From Primorskyibacter marinus (GTDB lineage Bacteria > Pseudomonadota > Alphaproteobacteria > Rhodobacterales > Rhodobacteraceae), in the NCBI RefSeq assembly GCF_003313245.1, contig NZ_QJSD01000001.1:682001-746000 (forward strand): 64,000 bases of DNA. Direction: 5' to 3'. Under the pieces are notes generated by a model. That model saw only the letters and a program-made list of their open reading frames with translations, did not search any database and was not told the origin of the DNA. Below, piece after piece: positions 43,869 through 53,183 of the stretch. Both the position numbers and the translations under genes were made by a program. Positions within the stretch are counted from its first letter, which is position 1, and each line of letters begins with the position of its first letter.

Positions 43869-45799
43869 TCGCCCGGTTCCATGGCCTTGTCCGGCAGTAC
43901 CGCGTTATTTTCGCGGCGGGCTTTGCGGTTGGCCAGATATTCCTCGACAGTGCCGACAATGCCCTTGCGTAGAAACAGCACGCTGAGCACGAAAATCGCC
44001 CCCTGTATCACCACCACCCAAGCTCCGAATGTCGCCAGCTTGGTCTGAAGCGTCACAATCACGGCGGCTCCGACGATCGGGCCAAGCAAGGTGCCCACAC
44101 CTCCGATCAACGTCATGAGCAACGCATCCGCCGAGGTCATGAAGAATACGTCCATCAGCGATGCGATCTGGAACACGAGCGCCTTCATGCTACCCGCCAG
44201 ACCGGCCAGCATGGCCGACAGGGTAAAGGCAATCAGCTTGAACCGGTTGGTCGAATAACCAAGCGAGATCGACCGGTCTTCGTTTTCACGGATGGACTTG
44301 AGCACCTGCCCGAACGGCGAATGGATAATCCGGTAGATCAGGGCAAAGGCGCCCATGAACACGGTCAATGTCACGAAATACATCGTCATCGAGTCCGACA
44401 AATCGATGAAACCAAACAGCATGCCGCGCGGCACGGATTGAATGCCGTCCTCACCGTGGGTCCAACTGGCCTGAAGCGCATAGAAATAGATGATCTGCGC
44501 CAGTGCCAGCGTGATCATCGCAAAATAAAGCCCCTGCCTGCGGATCGCCAGCCAGCCGAACAATGCGCCGATTGCGGTGGCGGCACTGACACCGGCCAGC
44601 ACACAAAGTTCGGGGGGCCATCCCAGCACGGACGCGGAATGAGCCGCGACATAGGACGAGGTTCCATAAAACGCGGCATGGCCGAACGCCAGCAGACCGA
44701 CATAGCCAAAGATCAGATTATACGCCATTGCGAACAGTGCAAAAATCAGGATCTTCATCGCGAAAATCGGGAACAGCGTGAACGGCAGAACCAGCCCGAT
44801 TGCCAACAGGATACCGAACCAGAGTTTGCCGTTCTCCAAAATGCTGCCAGCGCGGCCGGACGATACATCCGCCGTTGAATGCGCGGTTGTTTCCCGCCCG
44901 AACAGGCCGGCTGGACGCAGCACAAGAACAATGACCATGATGACAAAAACCACCGTGGTCGACGCCTGCGGATAGAACACTTTGGTCAGCCCCTCGGCCA
45001 GCCCCATCATCAACCCGCTAATAATGGCACCCGAAATGGACCCCATCCCACCGATGACGACAACCGCAAAGATGGTGATAATGATCGACTGCCCCATTTG
45101 CGGACCAACCTGATAGATCGGCGCGGCCATCACCCCCGCCATGCCGGCAAGACCGACGCCAAAGGCATAGGTGAGCATCAACATCCGCGGCACGTTCACG
45201 CCAAAGGCGCGGACGAGATCCGGGTTTTCAGTTGCGGCGCGCAGATAGGATCCAAGCTTTGTCCGCTCGATCAGATACCAGGTGCCAAAGCACACGGTAA
45301 GCGCCAGAACAATCACCCACGCGCGATAGATCGGAAGGAACATGAAGCCAAGATTGACACCCCCCTGAAGCGCATCCGGCACGTCATACCTTTGTCCGGC
45401 GGCACCATATGTCACGTTGAACATGCCCTCGATGAACATCGCCAGACCAACGGTCAGCAATAGCCCGTAGGCGTGATCAAGGTTATAGACCCGGCGGATG
45501 AACAGGCGCTCCATCAGGGCACCGACAAGTCCGACACCGATTGGCACGATGATCAGCGCCCCCCAATAGCCGATGGAGGGCAGCCCCCAACCGGGGAGCA
45601 GTTCGGGCAGGTTCATAAGATACCAAGCACCGAACGCCCCCAGCATGTACTGTGCGCCATGCACAAAGTTACCGATGCGCAACATGCCAAAGATGATCGC
45701 GACGCCAAGGCTCATCATCGCATAGAAAGATCCGTTGATCAGGCCAACCAGCAATTGGCCGAACAGAAGCGTCAGCGGTATTCCGAATATTTCGGGCAT
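43865..45799 (-). CDS. Fused LivH-LivM permease
   Basis: 644 aa. Residues about 10-300 are a LivH domain (GMLRIGNFVHGAQYMLGAFGAWYL; GGMGSISGAIISGLMMG). Residues about 335-625 are a LivM domain (IFGYVGLLAFGHAAFYGTSSYVAA; GGVGTLLGPIVGAAVIV). Around 16 hydrophobic segments in total. The join has no stop or frameshift. The two halves are separate genes in most species. It provides the whole membrane part of importer 2. Binding protein and both ATPases are in the same operon. Confidence 0.92.
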   Translation of the reverse strand: MPEIFGIPLTLLFGQLLVGLINGSFYAMMSLGVAIIFGMLRIGNFVHGAQYMLGAFGAWYLMNLPELLPGWGLPSIGYWGALIIVPIGVGLVGALMERLFIRRVYNLDHAYGLLLTVGLAMFIEGMFNVTYGAAGQRYDVPDALQGGVNLGFMFLPIYRAWVIVLALTVCFGTWYLIERTKLGSYLRAATENPDLVRAFGVNVPRMLMLTYAFGVGLAGMAGVMAAPIYQVGPQMGQSIIITIFAVVVIGGMGSISGAIISGLMMGLAEGLTKVFYPQASTTVVFVIMVIVLVLRPAGLFGRETTAHSTADVSSGRAGSILENGKLWFGILLAIGLVLPFTLFPIFAMKILIFALFAMAYNLIFGYVGLLAFGHAAFYGTSSYVAAHSASVLGWPPELCVLAGVSAATAIGALFGWLAIRRQGLYFAMITLALAQIIYFYALQASWTHGEDGIQSVPRGMLFGFIDLSDSMTMYFVTLTVFMGAFALIYRIIHSPFGQVLKSIRENEDRSISLGYSTNRFKLIAFTLSAMLAGLAGSMKALVFQIASLMDVFFMTSADALLMTLIGGVGTLLGPIVGAAVIVTLQTKLATFGAWVVVIQGAIFVLSVLFLRKGIVGTVEEYLANRKARRENNAVLPDKAMEPGE

Positions 45800-45802
45800 G
45801 GA

Positions 45803-46513
45803 TCAGACTCCCAGATGCGCTTGGATTTTGGATTTTTCGGCGTCGAGATTGGCCCGGTCGATCACATCGACAACGCGTCCGTGTTCGACGATGCAGAACC
45901 TGTCGGCCAGCTTTGCGGCGAACCGGAAATTCTGTTCGACAAGCAGGATCGTATACCCTCGTTTCTTCAACGCAGAGATCACGCTCCCGATCTGTTTGAT
46001 GATAACGGGGGCCAGCCCCTCGGTCGGTTCGTCCAGCAACAATGTGCGCGCCCCGGTACGCAGGATGCGCCCGATTGCCAGCATCTGTTGTTCACCACCC
46101 GACAGCTTGGTGCCCTGACTGGTCCAACGTCGTTCAAGATTTGGAAACAGTTCGAGGATTTCCTTGCGGGACATGCCCTCCGGAGCCACAACCGGAGGCA
46201 GGTCAAAATTCTCTGCAACGGTCAGGCTGGAAAATATCCCGCGCTCTTCGGGGCAATAGGCAAGCCCTGCCCGCGCAGCCCTTTCGGGCGGCGTATTCGA
46301 GATGTCGTGCCCGTCGAACCGGATGGTGCCTGCCTTGCGGGGCAACATTCCCATGATGGCACGCAGACTGGATGTCTTTCCCGCACCGTTGCGCCCAAGC
46401 AGCGTGACCAACTCTCCCTTGTGAACATCAAAATTGATGCCGTGCAGAGCCTTGCTTTCGCCGTACCAGCCTTCGAGGTTCTTAACCTCCAGTAGTGGTG
46501 TCGTGTCAGTCAT
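45803..46513 (-). CDS. Branched-chain-type ABC ATPase (LivF-like), importer 2
   Basis: 236 aa from MTDTTPLLEV. Walker A GRNGAGKTS, FSSLTVAENFDLP, signature LSGGEQQ, Walker B TLLLDEPTEGL, switch His replaced by Gln-Asn in LLVEQNFRF as usual for LivF. Starts 8 bp inside the LivG gene; 3 bp separate it from the permease. Confidence 0.92.
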   Translation of the reverse strand: MTDTTPLLEVKNLEGWYGESKALHGINFDVHKGELVTLLGRNGAGKTSSLRAIMGMLPRKAGTIRFDGHDISNTPPERAARAGLAYCPEERGIFSSLTVAENFDLPPVVAPEGMSRKEILELFPNLERRWTSQGTKLSGGEQQMLAIGRILRTGARTLLLDEPTEGLAPVIIKQIGSVISALKKRGYTILLVEQNFRFAAKLADRFCIVEHGRVVDVIDRANLDAEKSKIQAHLGV

Positions 46514-47276
46514 CGACCCCTCCGATATATGCATCAATCACGCGGGGGTCGCGCGATACGGTGTCATAGTCGCCCTCGGCCAACACTCGGCCGGCCGCCA
46601 GAACGGTGATCGCGTCGGACAACATCGATACAACGGACAGGTTGTGTTCCACCATCAACACGGTCCGGTCCGTCGCGACCTTGCGGATCAGTTGGGCAAT
46701 CAGTTCAACGTCTTCGTGCCCAAGCCCCGAGGTCGGTTCGTCCAACAGCAGCATTTCGGGATCGAGCGCCAGAGTCGTGGCGAACTCCAGAACCCGTTTG
46801 CGCCCATAGGACAGCATCGTCGCAGGCTGATCGGCATAAGAGCTCAGACCAACATCCGTCAGCAAGGCGTCGGCGCGGTCATGCAAAACACGCAGCGCCT
46901 TTTCGCTTTGCCAGAACCGGTAGGATGACCCTGTCGGACGTTGCAGCGCGATGCGCACGTTTTCGCGGACAGTCATGCGCGGATAAACCGCTGAAATCTG
47001 GAACGAACGCACAACCCCACGCCGAGCCACCTGTTCGGGGCGCAAGCGCGTGATATCCTCGCCATTGTAGCGGATAGTGCCGTGGGTCGGTTGCAGGAAT
47101 TTGGTGATCAGGTTGAACATGGTCGTTTTGCCCGCGCCATTCGGGCCAATCAACGCATGGATGGAATTGCGCCGTACTGACAGATCAACGCGATCGACGG
47201 CGGCGAAACCATGAAACAGTTTGCTCAGCCCCGTCGCCTCAATGATGTGGTCCGGCTTGTCCACTGCCGTTTTCAT
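46506..47276 (-). CDS. Branched-chain-type ABC ATPase (LivG-like), importer 2
   Basis: 256 aa. Walker A GPNGAGKTT, RSFQISAVYPRMTVRENV, signature region LSYGRKRVLE, Walker B MLLLDEPTSGL, switch His in LMVEHNLSVV. Overlaps the DUF1330 gene by 4 bp. Confidence 0.92.
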   Translation of the reverse strand: MKTAVDKPDHIIEATGLSKLFHGFAAVDRVDLSVRRNSIHALIGPNGAGKTTMFNLITKFLQPTHGTIRYNGEDITRLRPEQVARRGVVRSFQISAVYPRMTVRENVRIALQRPTGSSYRFWQSEKALRVLHDRADALLTDVGLSSYADQPATMLSYGRKRVLEFATTLALDPEMLLLDEPTSGLGHEDVELIAQLIRKVATDRTVLMVEHNLSVVSMLSDAITVLAAGRVLAEGDYDTVSRDPRVIDAYIGGVDD

Positions 47277-47593
47277 GTCGTATTTTCCTTTGCCGCGCCT
47301 GGTGCGCTGAAACCGTCCACAAGAATGCCCCGTCCGCGTGACGCACGTTCGCGCATCGGGATTGTTGCCTGATAGGCCGGCGAGTTATAGAAATCGCGCG
47401 CCGCCTCGATGCTCGGGAACTCCACCACTGAAATCGTCGGCGGTGTCCAATTACCTTCCAGCGGCTCGGGGTCGGTGCTGTTGATCACGAACCGTCCGCC
47501 GCCTTGCGCCATGACCGGCCCCGCAACCTTGCGGTAGGCATCCCACGCGGTCCGATCGGTGATTTCTATCTCGAAGATCATGTATCCCGGCAT
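47273..47593 (-). CDS. DUF1330 family protein
   Basis: 106 aa, ferredoxin-like fold. PGYMIFEIEITDRTAWDAYRKVAGPVMAQGGGRFVI (short motif GYMIFEIEI) and VVEFPSIEAARDFYNSPAYQATIPMRERAS are hallmarks. Function of the family is not known; it lies between binding protein and ATPase genes of importer 2. Confidence 0.85.
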   Translation of the reverse strand: MPGYMIFEIEITDRTAWDAYRKVAGPVMAQGGGRFVINSTDPEPLEGNWTPPTISVVEFPSIEAARDFYNSPAYQATIPMRERASRGRGILVDGFSAPGAAKENTT

Positions 47594-47666
47594 CTGGTCT
47601 TTCCATGCTCTGGTAAAAAGACGGGTGGCGATTCAAACCGCCACCCGCGCATCGGTGCGTACCGTT

Positions 47667-48860
47667 TTATTTGCCGATCTGGCAGACGGATTCCGAGTAG
47701 GGCTTGAACGCCACATCCGCCGGGATCGATGAGACAAGCCGGAAGAAATCGTCACCCTGTTCGACCTCGTCGGGGCTCTTGACTTCGATCGAATACATGT
47801 CGTGAATCAAACGTCCGTTCGGAAACAATGTCGCGTTTTTCACGAAGAAATCATCGATCTCCATTTCGCGCATCTGGGCCAGAACGGCCTCTGCTTCGTC
47901 AGTGCCGGCTGCATCAACTGCTGTCAGGTAGTTTGTCACCGCAGAATATGTTCCGGCGGCCACCCAGCCCGGCGCATCGCCGGTAATCTCTTTCATGCGA
48001 AGACCGAACTTTTCGGATTCTTCGTTGATGGTCCAGAACCAAGGCGCGGAAAACCGCACGCCCTGCATCGCCTCGACCCCGATCGCGCGAGTGTCGGATT
48101 GGTGGAGAATGGGCAAAGCGACCGTCATCCCACCGGACATAATGCCGAATTCCTGCACCTGCTTGACCGCGTTCACCAGATCAGGACCGTTCATGTTCAT
48201 GATCAGCGCCTCTGCGCCAGATGCCTGGGCCTGAAGCAGATAGGACGAAAAATCGGTGGTTCCCAAAGGTGCGCGGATCTTGCCGACAAGTGTACCGCCC
48301 CCTGCAAGAATCGCTGCTTCTTCGGTTGCTTCCTGAACCTTGCCTGCCTCGTAATCCGGCGACAGAATAAAGAAGGTTTCAACGCCATCGTCCAGCAGGA
48401 AACTCACGGGGCTGGTAAAGACCGAATGCGCGTCATAGGCCCAGGCAACCACGTTGCCGTTACAATCGGCTTCGGTCGGTTTGTCAGTCAGCGGCGACAC
48501 GAAAAGACCAACCTTGTTCAAATCCCCGATCAGCGTGTTAACGCCAAGCGCGATGGCAGAGTTCGCCGCGTCCGCGATAACGTCCACGTCTTCTTGTCCC
48601 AACCACTGACGTGCAATGCTCAGCCCGACTTCCGGTTTGTTCTGGTGGTCTGCCGCGACCAATTCAATGGGCTTGCCCAATGCCTCTCCGCCATAGTCGG
48701 CAATCGCCAATTCGACGGCTGTGACAACCTCAGTACCACCAAGCGCCGAGAATGATGAGCTTTGGTCGTTCAAAACGCCGATCTTGACCTGTCCGTCCTG
48801 CGCCAGCCCTGTGCTCGCCAAGGCGCCAAGCACCAGCGACATCGAAATAGTCCGTTTCAT
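47667..48860 (-). CDS. ABC substrate-binding protein, importer 2
   Basis: 397 aa with a signal peptide (MKRTISMSLVLGALASTGLA) before QDGQVKIGVLNDQSSSFS. The fold-I binding protein core includes LVAADHQNKPEVGLSIARQW and GWVAAGTYSAVTNYLTAVDAAG. The first mature residues differ from the classical LivJ start (GPLTG), suggesting a non-amino-acid ligand. First gene of the seven-gene importer-2/SDR operon; motif copy 12 is 105 nt upstream. Confidence 0.9.
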   Translation of the reverse strand: MKRTISMSLVLGALASTGLAQDGQVKIGVLNDQSSSFSALGGTEVVTAVELAIADYGGEALGKPIELVAADHQNKPEVGLSIARQWLGQEDVDVIADAANSAIALGVNTLIGDLNKVGLFVSPLTDKPTEADCNGNVVAWAYDAHSVFTSPVSFLLDDGVETFFILSPDYEAGKVQEATEEAAILAGGGTLVGKIRAPLGTTDFSSYLLQAQASGAEALIMNMNGPDLVNAVKQVQEFGIMSGGMTVALPILHQSDTRAIGVEAMQGVRFSAPWFWTINEESEKFGLRMKEITGDAPGWVAAGTYSAVTNYLTAVDAAGTDEAEAVLAQMREMEIDDFFVKNATLFPNGRLIHDMYSIEVKSPDEVEQGDDFFRLVSSIPADVAFKPYSESVCQIGK

Positions 48861-48965
48861 GAGTCTCTCCCTTTGTTATCTGTCGCTGTTCGAACCACCC
48901 CGTACTCGCCCCCTGGGATGGCCACCAATAGCTTTGCCCACGATGTGCGATCGGACAGACAGATT

Positions 48966-48984
48966 GCATCGTCTGAAAGGACTA
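48966..48984 (-). promoter_or_regulatory. Regulon motif copy 12 (importer 2 operon)
   Basis: Gene-sense TAGTCCTTTCAGACGATGC, perfect consensus, 105 nt before the ATG at 48860. Same distance as copy 2 of importer 1. Confidence 0.8.
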
Positions 48985-49081
48985 AAGGTTCTGTTGCTGA
49001 GCGCACCCGAAAAAGAAGTTCCTACAAATCGACGTGAATCCGCGACGCGGCAAAACTGACGGTATGTCATAAATTCGTCAT

Positions 49082-49100
49082 TAGTCCTATCGGACGATGC
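49082..49100 (+). promoter_or_regulatory. Regulon motif copy 13 (ipdAB operon)
   Basis: TAGTCCTATCGGACGATGC, perfect consensus, 63 nt before the ATG at 49164. It lies 97 nt from copy 12 in the divergent spacer. Confidence 0.8.
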
Positions 49101-49163
49101 TGCACCAGCAAATCAAAGGCGATCCTAAGGTTGAAATGAAACGCCGACCAAGGAAAACATGCC

Positions 49164-50177
49164 ATGACCATGAGAGCCGTCATCTGCCGGGAATTCGCGC
49201 CACGCGCCGATCTTGTCGTCGACGACGTGCCCGCGCCGACTCCGGGTGTAGATGAGGTGCTGATTGATGTGGCGGCGTGCGGGATCAATTTTTTCGACGG
49301 GCTGATGGTAGAAGGAAACTACCAGACCAAGCCCGACCGCCCGTTTTCCCCAGGAAGCGAGGTCGCCGGCATCGTGCGTGCCGTAGGCAGCAATGTGACA
49401 ACGGTCACACGCGGAACCCGCGTTCTGGCATTCACAGGAACCGGCGGATATGCCGAACAGGCCGTTGCCCAAGCCCGCAGCGTTCATCCGATCCCCGACG
49501 ACATGCGCTTTGAGCAGGCAGCCGGGTTCGTTATCACTTACGCCACGTCGCACCACGCGCTGAAAGATCGTGCGGCATTGCAGGCGGGCGAGACGGTTCT
49601 GGTATTGGGCGCGGCGGGTGGTGTCGGCCTCACGGCCATCGAAATCGCCAAACAAATGGGCGCAAAGGTCATCGCCGCGGCCTCGACCGATGAAAAGCTG
49701 GATCTTTGCCGGTCACATGGTGCGGATGAGACGATCAACTACACCAACGATGACCTGCGCACGCGCCTCAAGGAGATCTGCGGCAAAACGGGCGTTGATG
49801 TCGTCTATGATCCTGTTGGCGGCGGAATGGCCGAGGCGGCGATCCGGTCCCTTGCGATCAATGGGCGTTATCTGGTCATCGGCTTTGCCTCGGGTGACAT
49901 CCCGAAGATTCCGCTCAACCTGTTGCTGCTGAAACAGTCATCGCTGATCGGCGTATTCTGGGGCGCATTCGCACGCGCCAATCCCGACATGAACGCCGCC
50001 AACATGGCCGAACTGTTCGACTGGTTCCAAGCAGGCCACCTGAACCCACATATCGGCAGCGAATATCCGATGGACCGCTACGCCGAGGCGCTGGACGCCG
50101 TCATGGAACGCCGCGCCCAAGGCAAGGTCGTTCTGACCATGCAAAGCGCGGAAATGAAAAAGAGGACTTCGGAATGA
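49164..50177 (+). CDS. Zinc-free MDR, quinone oxidoreductase-like
   Basis: 337 aa. N-terminus MRAVICREFAPRADLVVDDVP, PGSEVAGIVRAVG, NADPH-binding GAAGGVGLTAIEIAKQMGAKVI, VVYDPVGGGMAEAA. No structural zinc Cys cluster, as in quinone reductase/enoyl reductase MDRs. A role in reducing an enone or enoyl-CoA in the pathway is plausible. First gene of a seven-gene operon ending at 57144; overlaps the next gene by 4 bp. Confidence 0.88.
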   Translation: MTMRAVICREFAPRADLVVDDVPAPTPGVDEVLIDVAACGINFFDGLMVEGNYQTKPDRPFSPGSEVAGIVRAVGSNVTTVTRGTRVLAFTGTGGYAEQAVAQARSVHPIPDDMRFEQAAGFVITYATSHHALKDRAALQAGETVLVLGAAGGVGLTAIEIAKQMGAKVIAAASTDEKLDLCRSHGADETINYTNDDLRTRLKEICGKTGVDVVYDPVGGGMAEAAIRSLAINGRYLVIGFASGDIPKIPLNLLLLKQSSLIGVFWGAFARANPDMNAANMAELFDWFQAGHLNPHIGSEYPMDRYAEALDAVMERRAQGKVVLTMQSAEMKKRTSE

Positions 50178-52267
50178 CCGACGCTGTTATTGATGCCGTA
50201 GCGCTTGAACTGAAGGGCGACATCCTTGTCGCGACTGTTGACAATCCGCCGGTCAACGCGCTTTCCCATGGGGTGCGTGCAGGGCTGGTCGCTGCTGTCG
50301 ACCGGCTGGAAAAGGACGGTGATGCCCGTGCAATGGTGATAGTTTGCGCTGGCCGGACCTTCATGGCTGGTGCGGATATCCGCGAGTTCGGCAAGCCGAT
50401 GAAAGACCCGCAGCTGGGACACGTCATTGATCGTCTGGACGCCTGCGACAAACCTATCGTGGCGGCGATGCACGGCACCGCCCTGGGGGGCGGCCTCGAA
50501 GTGGCGCTCGCATGCAGTTACCGCATCGCGGACGCGGGTGCCCGTTTCGGCCTTCCCGAGGTCACGCTGGGTCTTTTGCCCGGTTCGGGCGGCATCGTGC
50601 GCACGCCTCGTCTGATTGGTGTGGAAGCGGCCCTGCCGATGATCACGGAAGGACGCCCGGTCTCAGCGGATCATGCCCAGAAGACCGGGTTGATCGACGA
50701 AATCGCAACGGGCGATCTGCGTCAGGACGCGCAGGCATTCGCTGCACGGATCGTCGCGGAGGGCGCAACGTTGCGCCGAACCAGCGATCTGCCGGTGCCG
50801 GATTATGATCGCGCCATCCTGGATCAGGCCCGCAAGTCCTTGAGCCGTAAATTCAAGGGGCAGAACGCGCCCCAGCAAGCGGTTGATCTGATCGAAATGG
50901 TCAGCGACACGCCGTTCCGCGACGCAGCAGACAGGGAATTCGCCGCTTGCAAGGCTCTCGTCGCGTCGCCCCAGTCAAAGGCGCTGCGGCATGTTTTTGC
51001 GGCGGAACGTGCGGCACTGAAAATCGACGGCGTCCCCCGTGACACGCAACCACGCGAGGTGCGCAAGGTCGCCGTCGTCGGGCCCGGAACGATGGGACGC
51101 GGCATCGCGATCTGTTTTCTTGATGTTGGCCTCCCCGTCGTCTTGATTGGCAACACTCAGGAAACACTCGACAAAGCCGACACCGTTATCCGCAAGATCT
51201 ATGGCGGACAGATCAAGCGGGGTCGCCTGACCGAAGCGCAGGTAGCGGACCGCATGGCGGCACTGACCCTGACGCTGGACTATGACGGGTTGGACGGTGT
51301 TGATCTGGCCATCGAAGCCGTGACCGAGGACATGGACGTCAAGAAGACCGTTCTGTCAAAATTGGACAAGGCGCTGCACGATCGCGCCATCATCGCCACA
51401 AACACATCGTTTCTGGACATCGAGACGCTGGCATCATCGCTGTCGCGGCCTGAAAACTTTGCCGGAATGCACTTTTTCAATCCGGCAAACGTGATGAAAC
51501 TGCTTGAAAACGTCCGCGCCTCGAAAACGGCACCCGATGTTCTGGCAACAATGACCACAATTGGGCGCAAGCTTGGCAAAACCCCGGTCATGGTCGGACG
51601 CTCCGAAGGCTTTGTTGCCAACCGGATGCTGTCCAAACGGTCTCGCGAAGCGCAGTTCCTGCTGGAAGACGGTGCCACGCCACAACAGGTCGACCGCGTG
51701 CTGACCGGATTCGGATTTCCCATTGGTCCCTTCGCCCTTGCCGACCTGGCAGGCATGGACATCATGGCCGCTGCGCGTCAGGCGCGCATTGGCGGAATGA
51801 CCCAGCGGGAACGCGATTGCGACATTGTGGATCAATTGGCCGCCGCCGGGCGGTTGGGCCGCAAGACCGGGTCCGGCTATTACCTTTATGACGAAGATGG
51901 AAAGGGCCAGCCCGATCCCGCCGTCGAAGAGATTCTGGCGGCACACCGAACCAAACGCGGCCTGGCACAGCGCGACATCACGGATCAGGAAATTCTGGAA
52001 CGCTGCCTGTACGCGATGGTCAATGAAGGCGCGCACCTGCTTGACGAAGGCGGCGCGGCCCGGCCCGGCGACATTGACGTCATCTGGACCAGTGGATTCG
52101 GCTGGCCTCGCCACCTTGGGGGGCCGATGTTCTGGGCCGACCAGATCGGACTGGCAAGAATCAAGGACGCCCTCGACACCTACTGCGGTCTTGTCGGCGA
52201 CAAATACTTCACACCCGCAAACCTGATCGAAACCCGTGTGGCCGAAGGCCGCGGATTGTTCGACTGA
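50174..52267 (+). CDS. FadB/FadJ-like enoyl-CoA hydratase/3-hydroxyacyl-CoA dehydrogenase fusion
   Basis: 697 aa. Crotonase domain at residues about 10-190 (GRTFMAGADIREFG; ALGGGLEVALACSYRIADA). From about residue 297 a Rossmann dehydrogenase: VGPGTMGRGIAICFLDVG, then the HCDH active-site zone with MHFFNPANVMKLLENV (His). The C-terminal HCDH domain ends near WTSGFGWPRHLGGPMFWAD. Performs hydration and (3S)-hydroxyacyl-CoA oxidation on linear intermediates. Length matches the monomeric peroxisomal-type bifunctional enzyme. Confidence 0.92.
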   Translation: MTDAVIDAVALELKGDILVATVDNPPVNALSHGVRAGLVAAVDRLEKDGDARAMVIVCAGRTFMAGADIREFGKPMKDPQLGHVIDRLDACDKPIVAAMHGTALGGGLEVALACSYRIADAGARFGLPEVTLGLLPGSGGIVRTPRLIGVEAALPMITEGRPVSADHAQKTGLIDEIATGDLRQDAQAFAARIVAEGATLRRTSDLPVPDYDRAILDQARKSLSRKFKGQNAPQQAVDLIEMVSDTPFRDAADREFAACKALVASPQSKALRHVFAAERAALKIDGVPRDTQPREVRKVAVVGPGTMGRGIAICFLDVGLPVVLIGNTQETLDKADTVIRKIYGGQIKRGRLTEAQVADRMAALTLTLDYDGLDGVDLAIEAVTEDMDVKKTVLSKLDKALHDRAIIATNTSFLDIETLASSLSRPENFAGMHFFNPANVMKLLENVRASKTAPDVLATMTTIGRKLGKTPVMVGRSEGFVANRMLSKRSREAQFLLEDGATPQQVDRVLTGFGFPIGPFALADLAGMDIMAAARQARIGGMTQRERDCDIVDQLAAAGRLGRKTGSGYYLYDEDGKGQPDPAVEEILAAHRTKRGLAQRDITDQEILERCLYAMVNEGAHLLDEGGAARPGDIDVIWTSGFGWPRHLGGPMFWADQIGLARIKDALDTYCGLVGDKYFTPANLIETRVAEGRGLFD

Positions 52268-52304
52268 TCTGCGCGAACCCACCGCTAAGAATGAAAGAAA
52301 CACT

Positions 52305-53183
52305 ATGAACAAAGAAATGTCCCTCAAGTCTGTCGTCGCCGAGCTGCGCGACGGTATGACAATCGGCGTCGGCGGTTGGGGCCCCCGGCGCAAGCCGATG
52401 GCGCTGATACGCGAGATCATGCGTTCTGATCTGAAGGATCTGACAATCGTGGCCTTTGGCGGCCCCGAAGTCGGGATGCTCGCCGCCGCAGGCAAACTTG
52501 CCAGTGCGAAATACGGGTTTGTTTCGCTCGATTTCATTCCGATCGAACCCTATTTCCGCAAGATGCGGCAAGACGGCACCCTGAAGGTTCAGGAACTGGA
52601 CGAAGGGTTGCTGTATCTGGGCCTGCGGGCAGCGGGCAACAACACCCCCTTCGCCCCCACGCGCGTCGGTCCCGGCTCGGCTGTGATGAAAATGAACCCT
52701 GAACTCAAAACGATCCGCTCACCTTATGGCGACCAGGAAGAACTTCTGGCGATGCCTGCGATCCATCTGGACGCGGCGCTGATCCATGTCAGCCGTGCCG
52801 ATCGCACCGGCAATACGCTGACGTTCGGGCCAGACCCGTTCTTTGACGAATTTTTCGCCCGCGCCGCCAAAAAGGTCTATGTCACGACCGAAGAACTCGT
52901 CGACAGTGTCGCATCGGAAAACCCCGAGGACATGAAGGCAAATCTGTTTGAGCCCTACCTCGTAACCGGCGTGGTCGATGCACCGCTTGGCGCACATCCG
53001 ACGACGTCGCATTACAGCTACGGGTGGGACGCATCCCATCTCAAGGAATATGCTGCCTCCGCCAAGGAAGACAACGGCTGGCAGACATTCTTCGACAAGT
53101 ACATTGCGGACGGAGAAGAGAGCTATCGCGACGCTGTCGGCGGCGACGATCACATCCGTGCACTTCCTATCCCTACGATATGA
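52305..53183 (+). CDS. ipdA: IpdA-like subunit of the C-ring-opening CoA hydrolase
   Basis: 292 aa, same length as mycobacterial IpdA. Blocks MTIGVGGWGPRRKPMALIREI, FGGPEVGMLAAAGK, KYGFVSLDFIP, VQELDEGLLYLGL, LIAMPA-type LAMPAIHLDAALIHVSRAD. The ELDEG stretch at residues 97-101 carries acidic residues conserved in IpdA, where a Glu is needed for hydrolysis. IpdAB looks like a class I CoA transferase but hydrolyses the ring ketone of COCHEA-CoA in the C/D-ring pathway. It overlaps ipdB by 4 bp and follows the FadB-like gene by 37 bp. Confidence 0.9.
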   Translation: MNKEMSLKSVVAELRDGMTIGVGGWGPRRKPMALIREIMRSDLKDLTIVAFGGPEVGMLAAAGKLASAKYGFVSLDFIPIEPYFRKMRQDGTLKVQELDEGLLYLGLRAAGNNTPFAPTRVGPGSAVMKMNPELKTIRSPYGDQEELLAMPAIHLDAALIHVSRADRTGNTLTFGPDPFFDEFFARAAKKVYVTTEELVDSVASENPEDMKANLFEPYLVTGVVDAPLGAHPTTSHYSYGWDASHLKEYAASAKEDNGWQTFFDKYIADGEESYRDAVGGDDHIRALPIPTI

